Counted from the stretch's first letter, positions 1 through 8,540 are shown. The stretch is DNA of 64,000 nt from Bacillota bacterium (GCA_030024085.1 JASEJE010000010.1:1-64000), one strand, 5' to 3'. The notes: generated by a model from the letters alone, not told the origin. Made by a program: numbers and translations.

Positions 1-2
1 CC

Positions 3-197
3 GCCTACTTCGCAACAAGGGATCTCACAGATACGGCGCGGAATCTCCAGGGGATGCTGGGCCTGCCATTCACACGGACTGACCATATGGTTATTGCGCT
101 AATCGTCACCGGCGGTCCAGCTCTCATTGTTGCTCAGCATTGGTTGACGAAAAAGTCCGCTCTCTGGGCATATCGGCTTGGCCGGGCCGTCTCATGA
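3..197 (+). CDS. C-terminal end of an unidentified membrane protein (partial)
   Basis: An open frame enters from the left edge and stops at TGA 195-197, giving the last 64 residues of a protein whose start lies outside the window. The middle contains a hydrophobic stretch (MVIALIVTGGPALIVA) that could be a final membrane helix, followed by a basic tail ending RLGRAVS. I do not recognise the family. Coding character is inferred only from the uninterrupted frame and its composition. Confidence 0.45.
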   Translation, partial: AYFATRDLTDTARNLQGMLGLPFTRTDHMVIALIVTGGPALIVAQHWLTKKSALWAYRLGRAVS

Positions 198-283
198 AGA
201 AGCGGCTTGCGAATGGGCGGCTTGCGAATGGGTTCTGCCAGTGACGGAGGAGCCGGGAGAGGCGGCAGATGGGGGGAGTCAAT

Positions 284-733
284 GTGAATCTGGAGGAGGT
301 CGCGTATTGCGGGTTGTATTGCGGCCTATGCGCGAGTCGGCGGCGCATTCCAAGGCAGGCTGCCACGCTGCGCGAGACGCTGCGCAAGGAGGGATACGAT
401 CGCGGTTACTTCGACGTCCCCGGTCTCGAGAAGGTATTCTCCGCGTTCTGGGAGGGGCTCGGGCTCCTGGCCGACGTGCCCTGCCCGGGATGCCGGGCGG
501 GCGCGGGGTTTCCCGGGTGTAGCGTCCGGGCGTGCGCGCAGGAACGGGAGGTGACCGCTTGTCCCCTCTGTCCCGATTTCCCCTGCGACAGACTGGCGAT
601 GTTGAATCACTACCCGCTTCTCGTGGCTGACGGCAAGAGGATGCGGCAGCTCGGTCTCGAGAAGTGGGTCGCGGAGCAGGAGGCTCGGGAAGCGGCCGGG
701 TTCGCGTACGCCGACGTGCGGTATCCGGAATAG
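284..733 (+). CDS. DUF3795-type cysteine-rich protein
   Basis: A small soluble protein of 149 residues with the layout of DUF3795 proteins: an N-terminal YCGLYCGLC cysteine cluster, then a second cluster around CPGC, GFPGC, RAC and ACPLCPDFPC. The cysteines probably bind a metal or Fe-S cluster; the function of the family is not established. GTG at 284 is preferred as start because GGGGGAG lies 5 nt upstream; an ATG at 269 would add five residues. It stands alone, with decayed gene fragments downstream. Confidence 0.75.
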   Translation: MNLEEVAYCGLYCGLCASRRRIPRQAATLRETLRKEGYDRGYFDVPGLEKVFSAFWEGLGLLADVPCPGCRAGAGFPGCSVRACAQEREVTACPLCPDFPCDRLAMLNHYPLLVADGKRMRQLGLEKWVAEQEAREAAGFAYADVRYPE

Positions 734-824
734 CCACGGGCGGCTTGTCGAGGTGGCTGCGTCCGTCCTTGCGTCCATCCTCCGATTTCCCGCTGTCGGC
801 CGGCGCCCCGGCCCAGGCCAGGCC

Positions 825-1001
825 AGGGAATTGCCGGGCGGCGAGATGGCCTGTGTCGTGTACCAGCGCCCTTATGAAGGGATCGGCGAGGCGTACAACG
901 CCATCATGGCGTGGTGGGAGCCCAACGGTTACCGTATCGCCGGCCCGGTCCGCGAAAGCTACCTCCGCAGCCCCGGCAACACCGACGACCCGGCCCAGCC
1001 G
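825..1001 (+). pseudogene. Remnant of a GyrI-like/AraC effector-binding domain
   Basis: The plus frame reads YQRPYEGIGEAYNAIMAWW and then a YLRSPGN-type segment, the typical C-terminal half of GyrI-like small-molecule-binding domains (usually about 150 residues). The N-terminal half is missing, and the frame runs into an unrelated sequence after about residue 55, where the opposite-strand nucleotidyltransferase remnant begins. I read it as a decayed fragment, not a functional gene. Confidence 0.5.
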
Positions 1002-1013
1002 AGAAGGACTCAC

Positions 1014-1180
1014 TCACCTGCGGTCATACAGCATCAGCCCTTCCCTTTGCACCTTCTCAAGCATGGATCCGCCGGCGGTCCGCAGATCGACCAGATCAAA
1101 TGGGAGGCCCGTCAGCTCTTCGACTGCGGCCATGGCTTCCCAGTAACGGCGAGGGTCGAGTCCCCGCACAGCCAGGCCGA
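1014..1180 (-). pseudogene. C-terminal remnant of an MNT-type nucleotidyltransferase
   Basis: The minus frame ending at 1014 encodes about 55 residues, including RRYWEAMAAVEELTG, LPFDLVDL and the ending EGLMLYDRR. This is the usual C-terminus of small minimal nucleotidyltransferases (partners of HEPN proteins). The catalytic N-terminal GSxxxG/DxD half is absent, so it cannot be functional. It abuts a GyrI-like remnant and a methyltransferase remnant. Confidence 0.5.
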
Positions 1181-1314
1181 GAGGTGGCCCCGACTCCCAC
1201 CCCTGCCCCTGCCGCGTCGAGCGCCCGCACAGCCAGGCCTAGATCCTCGGGAAGCCTCGTGCATCCATATAACCTCCACAATGGCGTACGTTGTCGGGTA
1301 CAACAACAGAAGCG

Positions 1315-1530
1315 ATGGTCGCAAACAGGTCCTTCTCCAGCGTTGTGCGCGTTCAGAAGGATCGTGGCCGTGCGGTTGTCGCCACAGGTCCCTGTCATCT
1401 GGTGCGTCATCCCGGTTACCTGGGGTGGATCCTTTTCAATGCCGCTACGCCGGTTGAGCTGGACTCGCTTTGGGCTCTCGTCCCCGCAATGTTGACGATG
1501 GGCGCCATTATCCTGCGTACGGCCCCAAGT
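1315..1530 (+). pseudogene. Remnant of an ICMT/PEMT-family membrane methyltransferase
   Basis: The frame contains VATGPCHLVRHPGYLGW followed by a hydrophobic segment (LWALVPAMLTMGAIIL) and RTA. This is the core of isoprenylcysteine carboxyl methyltransferase-like proteins. The N-terminal membrane segments are missing, and the usual ALEDR continuation is lost where sequence leading into a dispersed repeat begins. It is therefore a fragment truncated on both sides. Confidence 0.5.
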
Positions 1531-1569
1531 GTGAGTTCAGAAATCCATGCCGGTTTGGGAGAAGATTCC

Positions 1570-1690
1570 GGATTGCCGGTGCTTGCTAGGGCGGGGCGTC
1601 GAGAATTCGGCTAGCCTTAAGCGCCAAATTCGAACGAGGCTCACCGCACGCGCCGTCCCCGGAGGGCAACACCGGCAACCCTGGAAAAGT
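1570..1690 (-). repeat. Dispersed intergenic repeat, copy 1
   Basis: About 115 bp closely match 8716-8833, including TTGCCGGTGCTTGCTAGG at one end, AAATTCGAACGAGGCTCACC in the middle and ACCGGCAACCCTGGA at the other. The ends are short inverted repeats (TTGCCGGT/ACCGGCAA). Shorter related copies occur at 22251, 27188 and 57279. It carries no open frame and lies between a methyltransferase remnant and the next gene. Confidence 0.75.
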
Positions 1691-1836
1691 GGCGGTGATT
1701 TCTGAACCCACACTTAGGAGGATGAGACACTGCAACGAGAGCTTGATGGTTATCCTGACCATGCATGACGGGTGCGTTAACGCCTTTTCCCGGGGTTGTG
1801 GTAGGGACGTCTTACGTTCCAGAGAGGAGGTACCCT

Positions 1837-2421
1837 ATGACGAAGAGATCGATTGCGCCGCAGCGTGGCTTTTTCCCCCAGCCTGTATACTTGATCGGCT
1901 GCTTCAAGGAGGACGGCAGGCCAAACTTCACCTTGAAGACCTGGATCACCTGTGCCTCGACGAAGCCCCCGATCATCATGTTCACGGCCGGGGATGCTCA
2001 TCAAGGCACGAAAAAGACGGCCAAGCGCGTTCTCGAAACCGGAGTGTTTTCGGCCAGTCTCGCGACTATATCCATGATTGAACTTGCCGATTACTGCGGC
2101 ATCACGTCAGGCTATCAAACGGACAAATGCGCTGATACAGGCATGGCATGGAGCAGGGGAGCCGTTCTCGATGTGCCTGTTCTCGATGATTCGCCGTGGG
2201 TTTACGAGTGCGCAGTGGTCAAGACGCTGGATATCGGCAATGGAACCGTCTACTTCGGTGAAATCAAGAACATCCTGGTCGACGATGGGATTCCCGATGC
2301 CACCCGCGGCAAGGTCGACGTTTCATCCCTCAGCCCGGCGATCTACGCTCCGATGAAGTATTTCTCCCTGGGGCCGCAGGTTTATGCCGTCGGGGACTCT
2401 CTGCTGTTGTCTCTTCGGTGA
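1837..2421 (+). CDS. Flavin reductase-like domain protein
   Basis: A 194-residue protein resembling the flavin reductase/FMN-binding split-barrel family, which binds FMN and often reduces flavin with NAD(P)H. Supporting features are the VYLIGCFKEDGRPNF opening, PPIIMFTAGDAHQGTKKT, the TGVFSASLAT segment and the later VYFGEIKNILVDD strand. Start ATG 1837 is chosen because AGGAGGT lies just upstream; the longer open frame from 1765 lacks a ribosome site. No neighbour indicates its partner or substrate. Confidence 0.75.
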   Translation: MTKRSIAPQRGFFPQPVYLIGCFKEDGRPNFTLKTWITCASTKPPIIMFTAGDAHQGTKKTAKRVLETGVFSASLATISMIELADYCGITSGYQTDKCADTGMAWSRGAVLDVPVLDDSPWVYECAVVKTLDIGNGTVYFGEIKNILVDDGIPDATRGKVDVSSLSPAIYAPMKYFSLGPQVYAVGDSLLLSLR

Positions 2422-2722
2422 CGGATTTCGCCGGTGGCTACGGGCATTTAGTTGTCCGGCGGGGAATGGTACAACTGACTCGGCATAGTCCCTCCCCAAT
2501 CTTGCCAGCGACGGCTCGTGCGCCGCGGCCACGAGTTCGGCGCTGGAAGGCCTCTTCCACACTCGGCACAGCGAGAAGCTTTGTCGGGCCACTCCTGCCG
2601 AGGACTGAGGATGCGCACGTCGGTCGCCACCGCAGGATCAGTGGCTTACCGAGGCGAATGCCCGGGATGCCTTTACATCCCGATGACGAACATGTATTCT
2701 ATAGAAGGGTGAGCGATGTGGG
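2422..2722 (+). other. Intergenic stretch without a recognised feature
   Basis: About 300 bases between the flavin reductase-like gene and the radical SAM gene. Short open frames exist on both strands, but none shows a recognisable domain or a convincing ribosome binding site. No terminator hairpin with a T-run was seen. Confidence 0.5.
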
Positions 2723-3637
2723 GTGACCGTTCGCGAGACCGTCTGCAAGTCCGCTCTGGTCAAGTCGGGCATTGCCGACTATGCCCTGAACCCGTACACC
2801 GGCTGCGCCCATAGTTGCGCCTACTGCTACGCCTCGTTCATGGCGAGGTTCTCCCGGCACGACCGGCCGTGGGGCCAGTGGGTGGACGCGAAGATCAACA
2901 TCGCGGCCGTGCTGGCCCGGGACCTGCGGCGCTTGCAGCGCCTGCAGCGGGAGGCGCGCGGTGGCCCGGTGGAAGTGGTCATCTCCAGCGTCACCGATGC
3001 CTACCAGCCGCTGGAACGTGGTTACCGGTTGACCCGGGCCTGTCTAGAGGCTATCGCTGAGTCAGTCAGCCAGGGCTCGCTAGAACGCCCGCTCTTGGGT
3101 CTTCCTGTGGATCCTTCGCTGGGTCTTTCCCCCTCGCGGCCTGGGCCTGAGACTTGGCTCAGGGTCTCCATCCTGACGAAGTCCGATCTCGTCGTGCGGG
3201 ACCTGGACGTGCTACAGGATATCCCCAGTCTCGAGGCTGGCATGACCATCACAACCGTAGATGACACGGTGAGCAGGCTCTATGAGCCGGCGGCGCCACC
3301 CGCGACGAAGAGGCTGTCAGCCCTCAAGCGATTGTCGGACGCGGGCATCCGCACCTGGGCCTTTCTCAGCCCGCTCTTGCCTTATCATTCTGACTCCGAG
3401 CGGGCCGTGCGATCGATCTTGGTAGCAGTCCGGGACGCCGGGGTTGCCCGAGTGATGGTGGACCGCTTCAATCCGTATCCTGCTTCTGTGAGCCGGTTTC
3501 TGAAAGCCGCTCCCGCTGAGGCAGCCCAGGCGCTGCGCGGATACGTTGCCGGGCCGCTCGGCTACCTCGGGCGGCTCAGGGAAACGGTCACCGAGGCTGC
3601 GGCAGACCTGAAGCTGGACCTGAAGGTGTTGTTTTGA
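2723..3637 (+). CDS. Radical SAM protein, spore photoproduct lyase-like (SPL) family
   Basis: A 304-residue cytosolic enzyme with the radical SAM motif C28-x3-C32-x2-C35 in the context NPYTGCAHSCAYCY, as in the SPL/Rv2578c-like group. These use a [4Fe-4S] cluster to cleave S-adenosylmethionine; the substrate of this subgroup is generally unknown. The TDAYQPLE and LTKSDLVVRD segments also fit the barrel. The start is GTG 2723 after a weak AAGGGTGAG. It is too divergent and too isolated from sporulation genes to be called SplB. Confidence 0.8.
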   Translation: MTVRETVCKSALVKSGIADYALNPYTGCAHSCAYCYASFMARFSRHDRPWGQWVDAKINIAAVLARDLRRLQRLQREARGGPVEVVISSVTDAYQPLERGYRLTRACLEAIAESVSQGSLERPLLGLPVDPSLGLSPSRPGPETWLRVSILTKSDLVVRDLDVLQDIPSLEAGMTITTVDDTVSRLYEPAAPPATKRLSALKRLSDAGIRTWAFLSPLLPYHSDSERAVRSILVAVRDAGVARVMVDRFNPYPASVSRFLKAAPAEAAQALRGYVAGPLGYLGRLRETVTEAAADLKLDLKVLF

Positions 3638-3743
3638 AAGCCGACCACGGCAGGGCCGGTGTCGTAATTCCTGACCTTCGGATCTTGCGCATGCGCCTTG
3701 AGGGCGAAGTTCTCGGCACCGCCATGAGCGGGGGAGCAGACAG

Positions 3744-5030
3744 ATGGAAAAACAAGCGGGGTGCGCTACGTGGAATTCCACCATGAATGATCGGGACGAC
3801 CTCGGAAGACCGGGCGCGGCAAGCGTTGGCGTGGTCAACCAGCGCGGGACGATGTTGACGTCAGTTGCGGGCATCGTTGGCATTGCTACTGTGCGGCGTT
3901 ATCTCGTCCAGCGTCTGGGCCTGGATGTCCGTTCCGACCAGCCGCCCCAGGCATTGGTCCGACGTTTGGAGGCAGTCCAGGTCGACCCGGTCAACCTGCT
4001 GGCCAGGAATCACGAGTTAGTCTTCCACTGCCGCCTGAGCGGGCGCCGCGCCGGCCGGGCCGACTACTACCAGGGGCCGGATGGCCTCTTTGAATACATC
4101 GCAGGGAACCGCGTCCTTCTACCCCTGGCCGACTTTCCGCTCTTCGTCCCGTTCATGCGTCTCCGCGAGGAAGCCCACCGGGAAACCCTTCGTCGCCTGG
4201 CCGGCCCGGTCCGGCAGGTGCGCGAGGAGATCGAGCGGGCGGGTCCCCTCACTTCCCGCCAGATCGTCTGCGCTGAGAAGGTTTCCGGCTACTGGGATCC
4301 CGCGGCGACTCCGCAGACCAAGGCGACCACCCTGGCCCTACAACTGCTCTGGGAAAGCGGGCTGGTGACCGTCGTCGGTCGTAGCGGGGGAGAGAGTATG
4401 TACGATCTGACCGAGCGCGCCCTGCCGGCCGATCTCCTGGCGCAGGGACAGGAAACGCCACTTGCGGAAGCCCGCCGCCTGCTGCGAGAGAAGTACTACC
4501 GCGCCATGGGTGTGTTCGATGCCGGGCACGTCTTCTTCGGCTGGCAGCACCTGACCGCGCGGGAACGAGTCGCGGCGCTGGCAGAGGACGAGCGGCGCGG
4601 CGTGGTCGAACGGCTGCCGATTGAGGGCGTGGAACGAGCCTACTGGACCGTAGCGGGCATGGGAGAGACGCTGGCTGCGTGCCGGGGAACGGCCGCACCT
4701 GACGGGGTGCGTTTCCTGCCGCCTCTGGACAACCTGCTTTGGCGGCGGGAGCGCCTGGTCGACCTCTTCGACTTTGATTACAAGTGGGAGATCTACACCC
4801 CGGCAGCGAAACGCAAGGGCGGGCCCTACACCATGCCCATCCTCCGCGGGGCGGACTTGGTGGGCCGGCTCGACGCCCACCTGGACCGGGCCGCCTCCAT
4901 GCTGGTGATCGACGGGCTTCGCTACGAGCCGGGGATCAGGGTGACGCAAGCATTGCGGGGGGAGGTGGAGGATGAGATCGAGCGGCTACGGGGATTCTGC
5001 GGAGTGGAGGGGGTGGTTCGCGATTCATGA
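3744..5030 (+). CDS. AlkX/YcaQ-type DNA glycosylase (HTH_42 family)
   Basis: A 428-residue winged-helix protein of the HTH_42 (YcaQ/AlkZ) family, which excises alkylated or crosslinked bases. The family signature EAVQVDPVNLLARNHELVF is present. The catalytic triplet reads Q79-V80-D81, the QxD form of YcaQ/AlkX rather than the QxQ form of AlkZ self-resistance enzymes. A C-terminal FLPPLDNLLWRRER segment is also typical. GGGGGAG precedes ATG 3744, but the first 45 or so residues look non-homologous, so ATG 3852 (MLTSVAG) is an alternative start. Confidence 0.75.
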   Translation: MEKQAGCATWNSTMNDRDDLGRPGAASVGVVNQRGTMLTSVAGIVGIATVRRYLVQRLGLDVRSDQPPQALVRRLEAVQVDPVNLLARNHELVFHCRLSGRRAGRADYYQGPDGLFEYIAGNRVLLPLADFPLFVPFMRLREEAHRETLRRLAGPVRQVREEIERAGPLTSRQIVCAEKVSGYWDPAATPQTKATTLALQLLWESGLVTVVGRSGGESMYDLTERALPADLLAQGQETPLAEARRLLREKYYRAMGVFDAGHVFFGWQHLTARERVAALAEDERRGVVERLPIEGVERAYWTVAGMGETLAACRGTAAPDGVRFLPPLDNLLWRRERLVDLFDFDYKWEIYTPAAKRKGGPYTMPILRGADLVGRLDAHLDRAASMLVIDGLRYEPGIRVTQALRGEVEDEIERLRGFCGVEGVVRDS

Positions 5031-5079
5031 CAATCTGCGCAGACCCGGCGCGTCTGCAGCTATGCAAGGAGGGAGAAGA

Positions 5080-5472
5080 GTGCACGGGGAGGTTGCGTTT
5101 GTAACGGGCTCAAGCAGGGGGATCGGGCGTGCCATTGCTCTTGAACTGGCAAGGCGAGGGGCGGACGTAGCGATAAACTGCCGGACCTCCTTGGAGCAAG
5201 CGCAAACGGTATGCGCAGAAGTGGAGCGTCTGGGGAGGCGAGCCGTCCTTGTAACCGGGGATACGCGGGTGCCGGAGGACGTGGAACGCATGATGGCCAC
5301 AGTGCCCTCCACCTTAGGGGATGTATACATCCTCGTGAAGAACGCGGCCTATGCGAACAACGCGGCCTATGCGCTGCTCAAACCGTTTCTCGAATTCACC
5401 GTCGAGGAATGGAGATCCCAGCTTGAGCACAAGGCGCTGGTATTCTCGTTCTTCACGCTTGGTGGGATCTGA
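5080..5472 (+). pseudogene. Truncated short-chain dehydrogenase/reductase
   Basis: The N-terminal half of an SDR-family Rossmann protein: the TGSSRGIG cofactor loop lies at residues 9-16 and an NAA-type motif around VKNAAYANNAAYA. It stops after 130 residues, half the usual 250, before the catalytic YxxxK. A short duplication (NAAYA twice) and the lost C-terminus indicate decay. The start is GTG 5080, with AAGGAGG 8 nt upstream. Confidence 0.6.
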
Positions 5473-5587
5473 GTGATTTCTTTAAGGATTTCTGCCAGCG
5501 TTTGGCATGTGAGAGGAAAGACGCGGATGCGTTGAAACAGCGTTCGAAGAGATAGAACGGACTGCCCCAGGTGCATCGGCAATACTG

Positions 5588-5806
5588 TCATATCGCGAGC
5601 AGTGCCAATCGGTACTGATAGCTAATTCCTCGGGGACGTGCATCTTTGATATCCGCCACAATGTCTTTTGCCCTGTCGTATGCCGGTATCGCGCCAGTGA
5701 CGGTGAAGTCCATGGGTGACATTCTAAACTCAGCATTTCCAACTAAAGCCGCAAGACTCTGGAAGCCTGGACCAATAGTCGATAACCTTGCGGCGGCAGC
5801 CTCGGG
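5588..5806 (-). other. Coding-like frame directly after the Phd-Uma2 stop, unrecognised
   Basis: Immediately after the stop of the Phd-Uma2 gene, the same minus frame stays open for 72 codons. It reads AALVGNAEFRMSPMDF, then TGAIPAYDRAKDIV. The composition looks like protein rather than noise, but no start with a ribosome site precedes it. It may be the tail of a lost gene; I do not recognise the family. Confidence 0.3.
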
Positions 5807-6526
5807 TCAGGCAAAAACCTCCTTGAGCTCAATACTCAACCCCTGAAAAACGAGCGACTCCACTCTATCTTCTCTTACGAAGAGCTTCATGTCTGCAATG
5901 TCTCTGTTTTCAAATCGGTATACAATTACCTCCTGGTTGAGGTGATTTACAACCCAGTATTCCTGGATACCGGTCTGCATGTAGAGGTCAAGTTTCTTGA
6001 TAAGGTCCATGCGCGCTGATTCACTGGAAAGCACTTCAACAACGAGGGGGGGAATCCCGGTATATCTGTCCTTCTCATTTCTGTTCTCTGGGTCACATAT
6101 CACCACGAGATCGGGCTGCACCACATTCACATCATGCTCTCCTCGTTTCAGCGTAACATCAAAGGGGGAAAGATAGGGCGCACATTTCTTGGCGTCGAAC
6201 CATAGACGAAATGAAGCATAAAGGTTACCAATGACCTTCTGGTGCGTCATTCCTGGTGAGGCAAGCAGATATGCTGTCCCGTCAATATACTCATACCTTT
6301 CGTTAGCCTCTTCAGACATCACAGTAAAATCTTCATAGCTCATCTTTTTCTCGTTATAACCATACTTGGCGGCCTGCTCATGCACCATGCCCGTGTCGTC
6401 CCAATCCTTGTGCCTGGTTATCTTGGCTATTGGCGTTCCGTTTCTTGTCACGATGATATCTTCTTCATCGAGCAGCTTAAGGTATTTCCCAAAGTTGTTC
6501 TTGATGTCAGTGGCCTTTACTATCAT
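5807..6526 (-). CDS. Phd/YefM antitoxin-like domain fused to a Uma2 endonuclease-like domain
   Basis: A 239-residue two-domain protein. Residues 1-45 resemble a Phd/YefM antitoxin DNA-binding domain (KATDIKNNFGKYLKLL, IIVTRNGTPIAKI). From about residue 65 it is a Uma2/DUF820 PD-(D/E)xK-like domain with E79, QPDLVV (D139), PPLVVEVLSSES (E164) and a GIQEYWVV strand. Uma2 proteins are predicted nucleases of unknown role. The gene is visibly lower in GC than its neighbours, suggesting transfer. The fusion argues against a simple toxin-antitoxin pair, since no separate toxin lies next to it. Confidence 0.8.
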   Translation of the reverse strand: MIVKATDIKNNFGKYLKLLDEEDIIVTRNGTPIAKITRHKDWDDTGMVHEQAAKYGYNEKKMSYEDFTVMSEEANERYEYIDGTAYLLASPGMTHQKVIGNLYASFRLWFDAKKCAPYLSPFDVTLKRGEHDVNVVQPDLVVICDPENRNEKDRYTGIPPLVVEVLSSESARMDLIKKLDLYMQTGIQEYWVVNHLNQEVIVYRFENRDIADMKLFVREDRVESLVFQGLSIELKEVFA

Positions 6527-6825
6527 GTTCCCACCCCGTTGGCTAATACTTTAGCTAACTTATTGTAGCATGTGGGAGACATGTGGTCAATGGGATCTTG
6601 TTTGCCATCAAGAACCCTCCATCCTACGGGTTACGGGTAACCGGGCTCGAAGCCATACCATCTCACCCATTAGGTTTGCCCGGCGCGCCCTGGTTCATGA
6701 GGTCTCATCGGCGCGAAGACCCTGGTCCCTGGCCCTGGCCCTGGCCCTGGGGCGGGGCAGTTGACGCTGCCCGATACCGGCAGGGAAAACGGGTATGCCA
6801 TGCGTACCTGGATTCCAGACGACGG

Positions 6826-6915
6826 GCGCATGTGATACAAAGACCGTACAAGGGGTATAGCCAGCGGCTGGCGAGTAGCGATCCTGAGGACTACATCGAA
6901 AGCCCAAGGAATCCT
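6826..6915 (+). pseudogene. Degenerate second GyrI-like fragment
   Basis: The plus frame gives VIQRPYKGY and then YIESPRNPR, a degraded version of the same GyrI-like C-terminal segment seen near 860-1000. The rest of 6527-6949 shows only a short CCCTGG hexamer repeat near 6725 and no gene. Confidence 0.3.
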
Positions 6916-6949
6916 CGGAAATCCGCAGCTATCCTGTCTGTAATCGCCC

Positions 6950-6979
6950 TTGACAGGCGCTGGGACACGGCACTATACT
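6950..6979 (+). promoter_or_regulatory. Promoter of the uracil permease gene
   Basis: TTGACA (6950-6955), an 18-bp spacer and TATACT (6974-6979) form a strong vegetative promoter. Transcription would start near 6986 and first read through the PyrR attenuator. Confidence 0.75.
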
Positions 6980-7005
6980 GCTCAATAAGGCAAGGGTTAC
7001 CCTTT

Positions 7006-7032
7006 AAGACGGTCCAGAGAGGCCGGCAAGGG
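7006..7032 (+). promoter_or_regulatory. PyrR-binding site of the permease attenuator
   Basis: GGTCCAGAGAGGCC (7011-7024), followed by GGCAAGGG, fits the PyrR RNA-binding consensus ARUCCNGNGAGGYU. In such leaders PyrR with UMP stabilises this anti-antiterminator so that the terminator downstream can form. It lies between the promoter and a terminator hairpin, in the expected order. pyrR itself is not in the window. Confidence 0.8.
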
Positions 7033-7058
7033 AGTATAAGCTGATACGCTTGATTGTG

Positions 7059-7095
7059 AGGCACTTCCTGTCCGGCGGACAGGAGTGCCTTTTTG
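7059..7095 (+). terminator. Attenuator terminator before the uracil permease gene
   Basis: AGGCACTTCCTGTCC, a GGC loop and GGACAGGAGTGCCT (one bulged T), followed by TTTTT, form an intrinsic terminator 54 nt before the permease start. Together with the PyrR site it makes a pyrimidine-responsive attenuator. Confidence 0.85.
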
Positions 7096-7148
7096 CGTGT
7101 CGTGCTCCGGGGGTAACCGGTCAAATTACATGGAGGAGGTCGAGCAAC

Positions 7149-8495
7149 ATGTCCGCCCAATCCGTCCAGACAAACGCGCAACCAGTCGGTTATCTTCCCG
7201 ACGACACACCACCAGCGTGGAAACTGGTGTTCTTCGCCTTGCAACAGGTGGTCGTCATGTTTCCGGCTACCGTGATGGTAGCGCTGCTGACCGGGTTCCA
7301 TGTTTCCACCACGCTATTCGCGAGCGGTCTTGCAACCCTCGGTTTCATCCTGATCACCCGTGGCCGGATCCCGCTCTACTACGGTTCGAGCTTCTCGTAT
7401 ATCGCCGCGGTGGCTGCTATCACTGGCGTCAAGGCGCTCGGGACCGTTGCTCCCGATTCCCTCATCTCCCAGGCGCAATGCGGCATCGTGGCCTCAGGCC
7501 TCGTCTCCATCCTGGCGGGCGTCATTATAAACCGGTTCGGCAGGGACAAGGTGGAGAGGGTGCTGCCACCAGTGGTCACGGGCAGCGTGGCGATTGTCAT
7601 CGGGATAGCCCTCGCCGGCGCAGCCATGGGCAGCGCCTCGAGCAACTGGACGGCCGGGCTAATCACACTCCTTGCGACCATCCTCTTTTCGGTCTATCTC
7701 CGCGGAACGCTCGGGCAGCTTCCGGTTCTCCTCGGGGTGGCGGTAGGGTACCTCGCAAGCGTACCGATGGGCCTTGTCGATTTCGCCAGGATCGGCGCGG
7801 CCGCCGCGCTCACCGCGCCGCACTTTACCTTCCCCTCGTGGAGCCCTATGGCCCTCCTGGCGATCATGCCCATTGCTATCGCCACCATCCCTGAGTCCAC
7901 GGCGCACCTGTACCAGATCGACCTCTACGTCAACAACCTTGCGAGGCGGCTCGGGCGCAAGAAGACCTACCCAATCGCCAGCTTGCTCGGCACCAACCTC
8001 ATCGGCGACGGCATCGGCGACATGATCGCCGGGATGATCGGTGGGCCGGCGGGAACCAACTACGGTGAGAACAACAGCTTGATGGCGATTACCCGCAACT
8101 TCTCCGTGTCCGTCCTGGCGCTCGCAGCGGTCATAGCCATAGGCCTGTCCTTCCTCGGGAAACTCGCCGCTGCGGTGAGCAGCGTCCCCGGGGCCGTCAT
8201 CGGCGGCGCGTCCATCTACCTATTTGGAGTCATAGGCGTGCAGGGAGTGGCCCTCATGATCTCGGAGAAGGTGGACCTCTTCTCCGCGAAAAACCTTGCC
8301 ATCGCCTCGACTATCCTGGTGATCGGCATAGGCGGCAGCTTCGCCTTCCCGAACGGGATGATCCCCGCGTTCGGGATGAAGCTGCCCGCAATAGCGACCG
8401 CCGCCATCTTCGGGATCATCCTGAACCTTGTTTTCGAGATCTTCCCGGCAGGCGCCAGCGCGGCGGCGCCGGCGAAACCGTCGGGGACCGCATAG
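7149..8495 (+). CDS. pyrP: Uracil permease (NCS2 nucleobase:cation symporter)
   Basis: A 448-residue inner-membrane protein of the NCS2/UraA family that imports uracil with a cation. About 12-14 hydrophobic segments are visible, with the family motifs YYGSSFSYIAA, PPVVTGSVAIVIGIALA, IPESTAHLYQID and NYGENNSLMAITRN. ATG 7149 follows GGAGGAGGT with good spacing. The PyrR-type attenuator upstream supports uracil over xanthine as substrate. A strong hairpin follows the stop, so it is monocistronic. Confidence 0.9.
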   Translation: MSAQSVQTNAQPVGYLPDDTPPAWKLVFFALQQVVVMFPATVMVALLTGFHVSTTLFASGLATLGFILITRGRIPLYYGSSFSYIAAVAAITGVKALGTVAPDSLISQAQCGIVASGLVSILAGVIINRFGRDKVERVLPPVVTGSVAIVIGIALAGAAMGSASSNWTAGLITLLATILFSVYLRGTLGQLPVLLGVAVGYLASVPMGLVDFARIGAAAALTAPHFTFPSWSPMALLAIMPIAIATIPESTAHLYQIDLYVNNLARRLGRKKTYPIASLLGTNLIGDGIGDMIAGMIGGPAGTNYGENNSLMAITRNFSVSVLALAAVIAIGLSFLGKLAAAVSSVPGAVIGGASIYLFGVIGVQGVALMISEKVDLFSAKNLAIASTILVIGIGGSFAFPNGMIPAFGMKLPAIATAAIFGIILNLVFEIFPAGASAAAPAKPSGTA

Positions 8496-8505
8496 CTACA
8501 CGGAC

Positions 8506-8540
8506 GCCTGCCCCGCGGGATGCCGAATCGCGGGGCAGGC
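8506..8540 (+). terminator. Hairpin terminator after the uracil permease gene
   Basis: GCCTGCCCCGCG and CGCGGGGCAGGC pair perfectly over 12 bp across an 11-nt loop, 10 nt after the stop codon. Only a weak T-rich tail follows (CCATATCTTG), so it may end transcription or protect the message. Confidence 0.7.

Noticed and set aside
279-1013. Long minus-strand open frame
   Set aside because: Arg/Pro-rich shadow of the DUF3795 gene and its flank; no domain or ribosome site.
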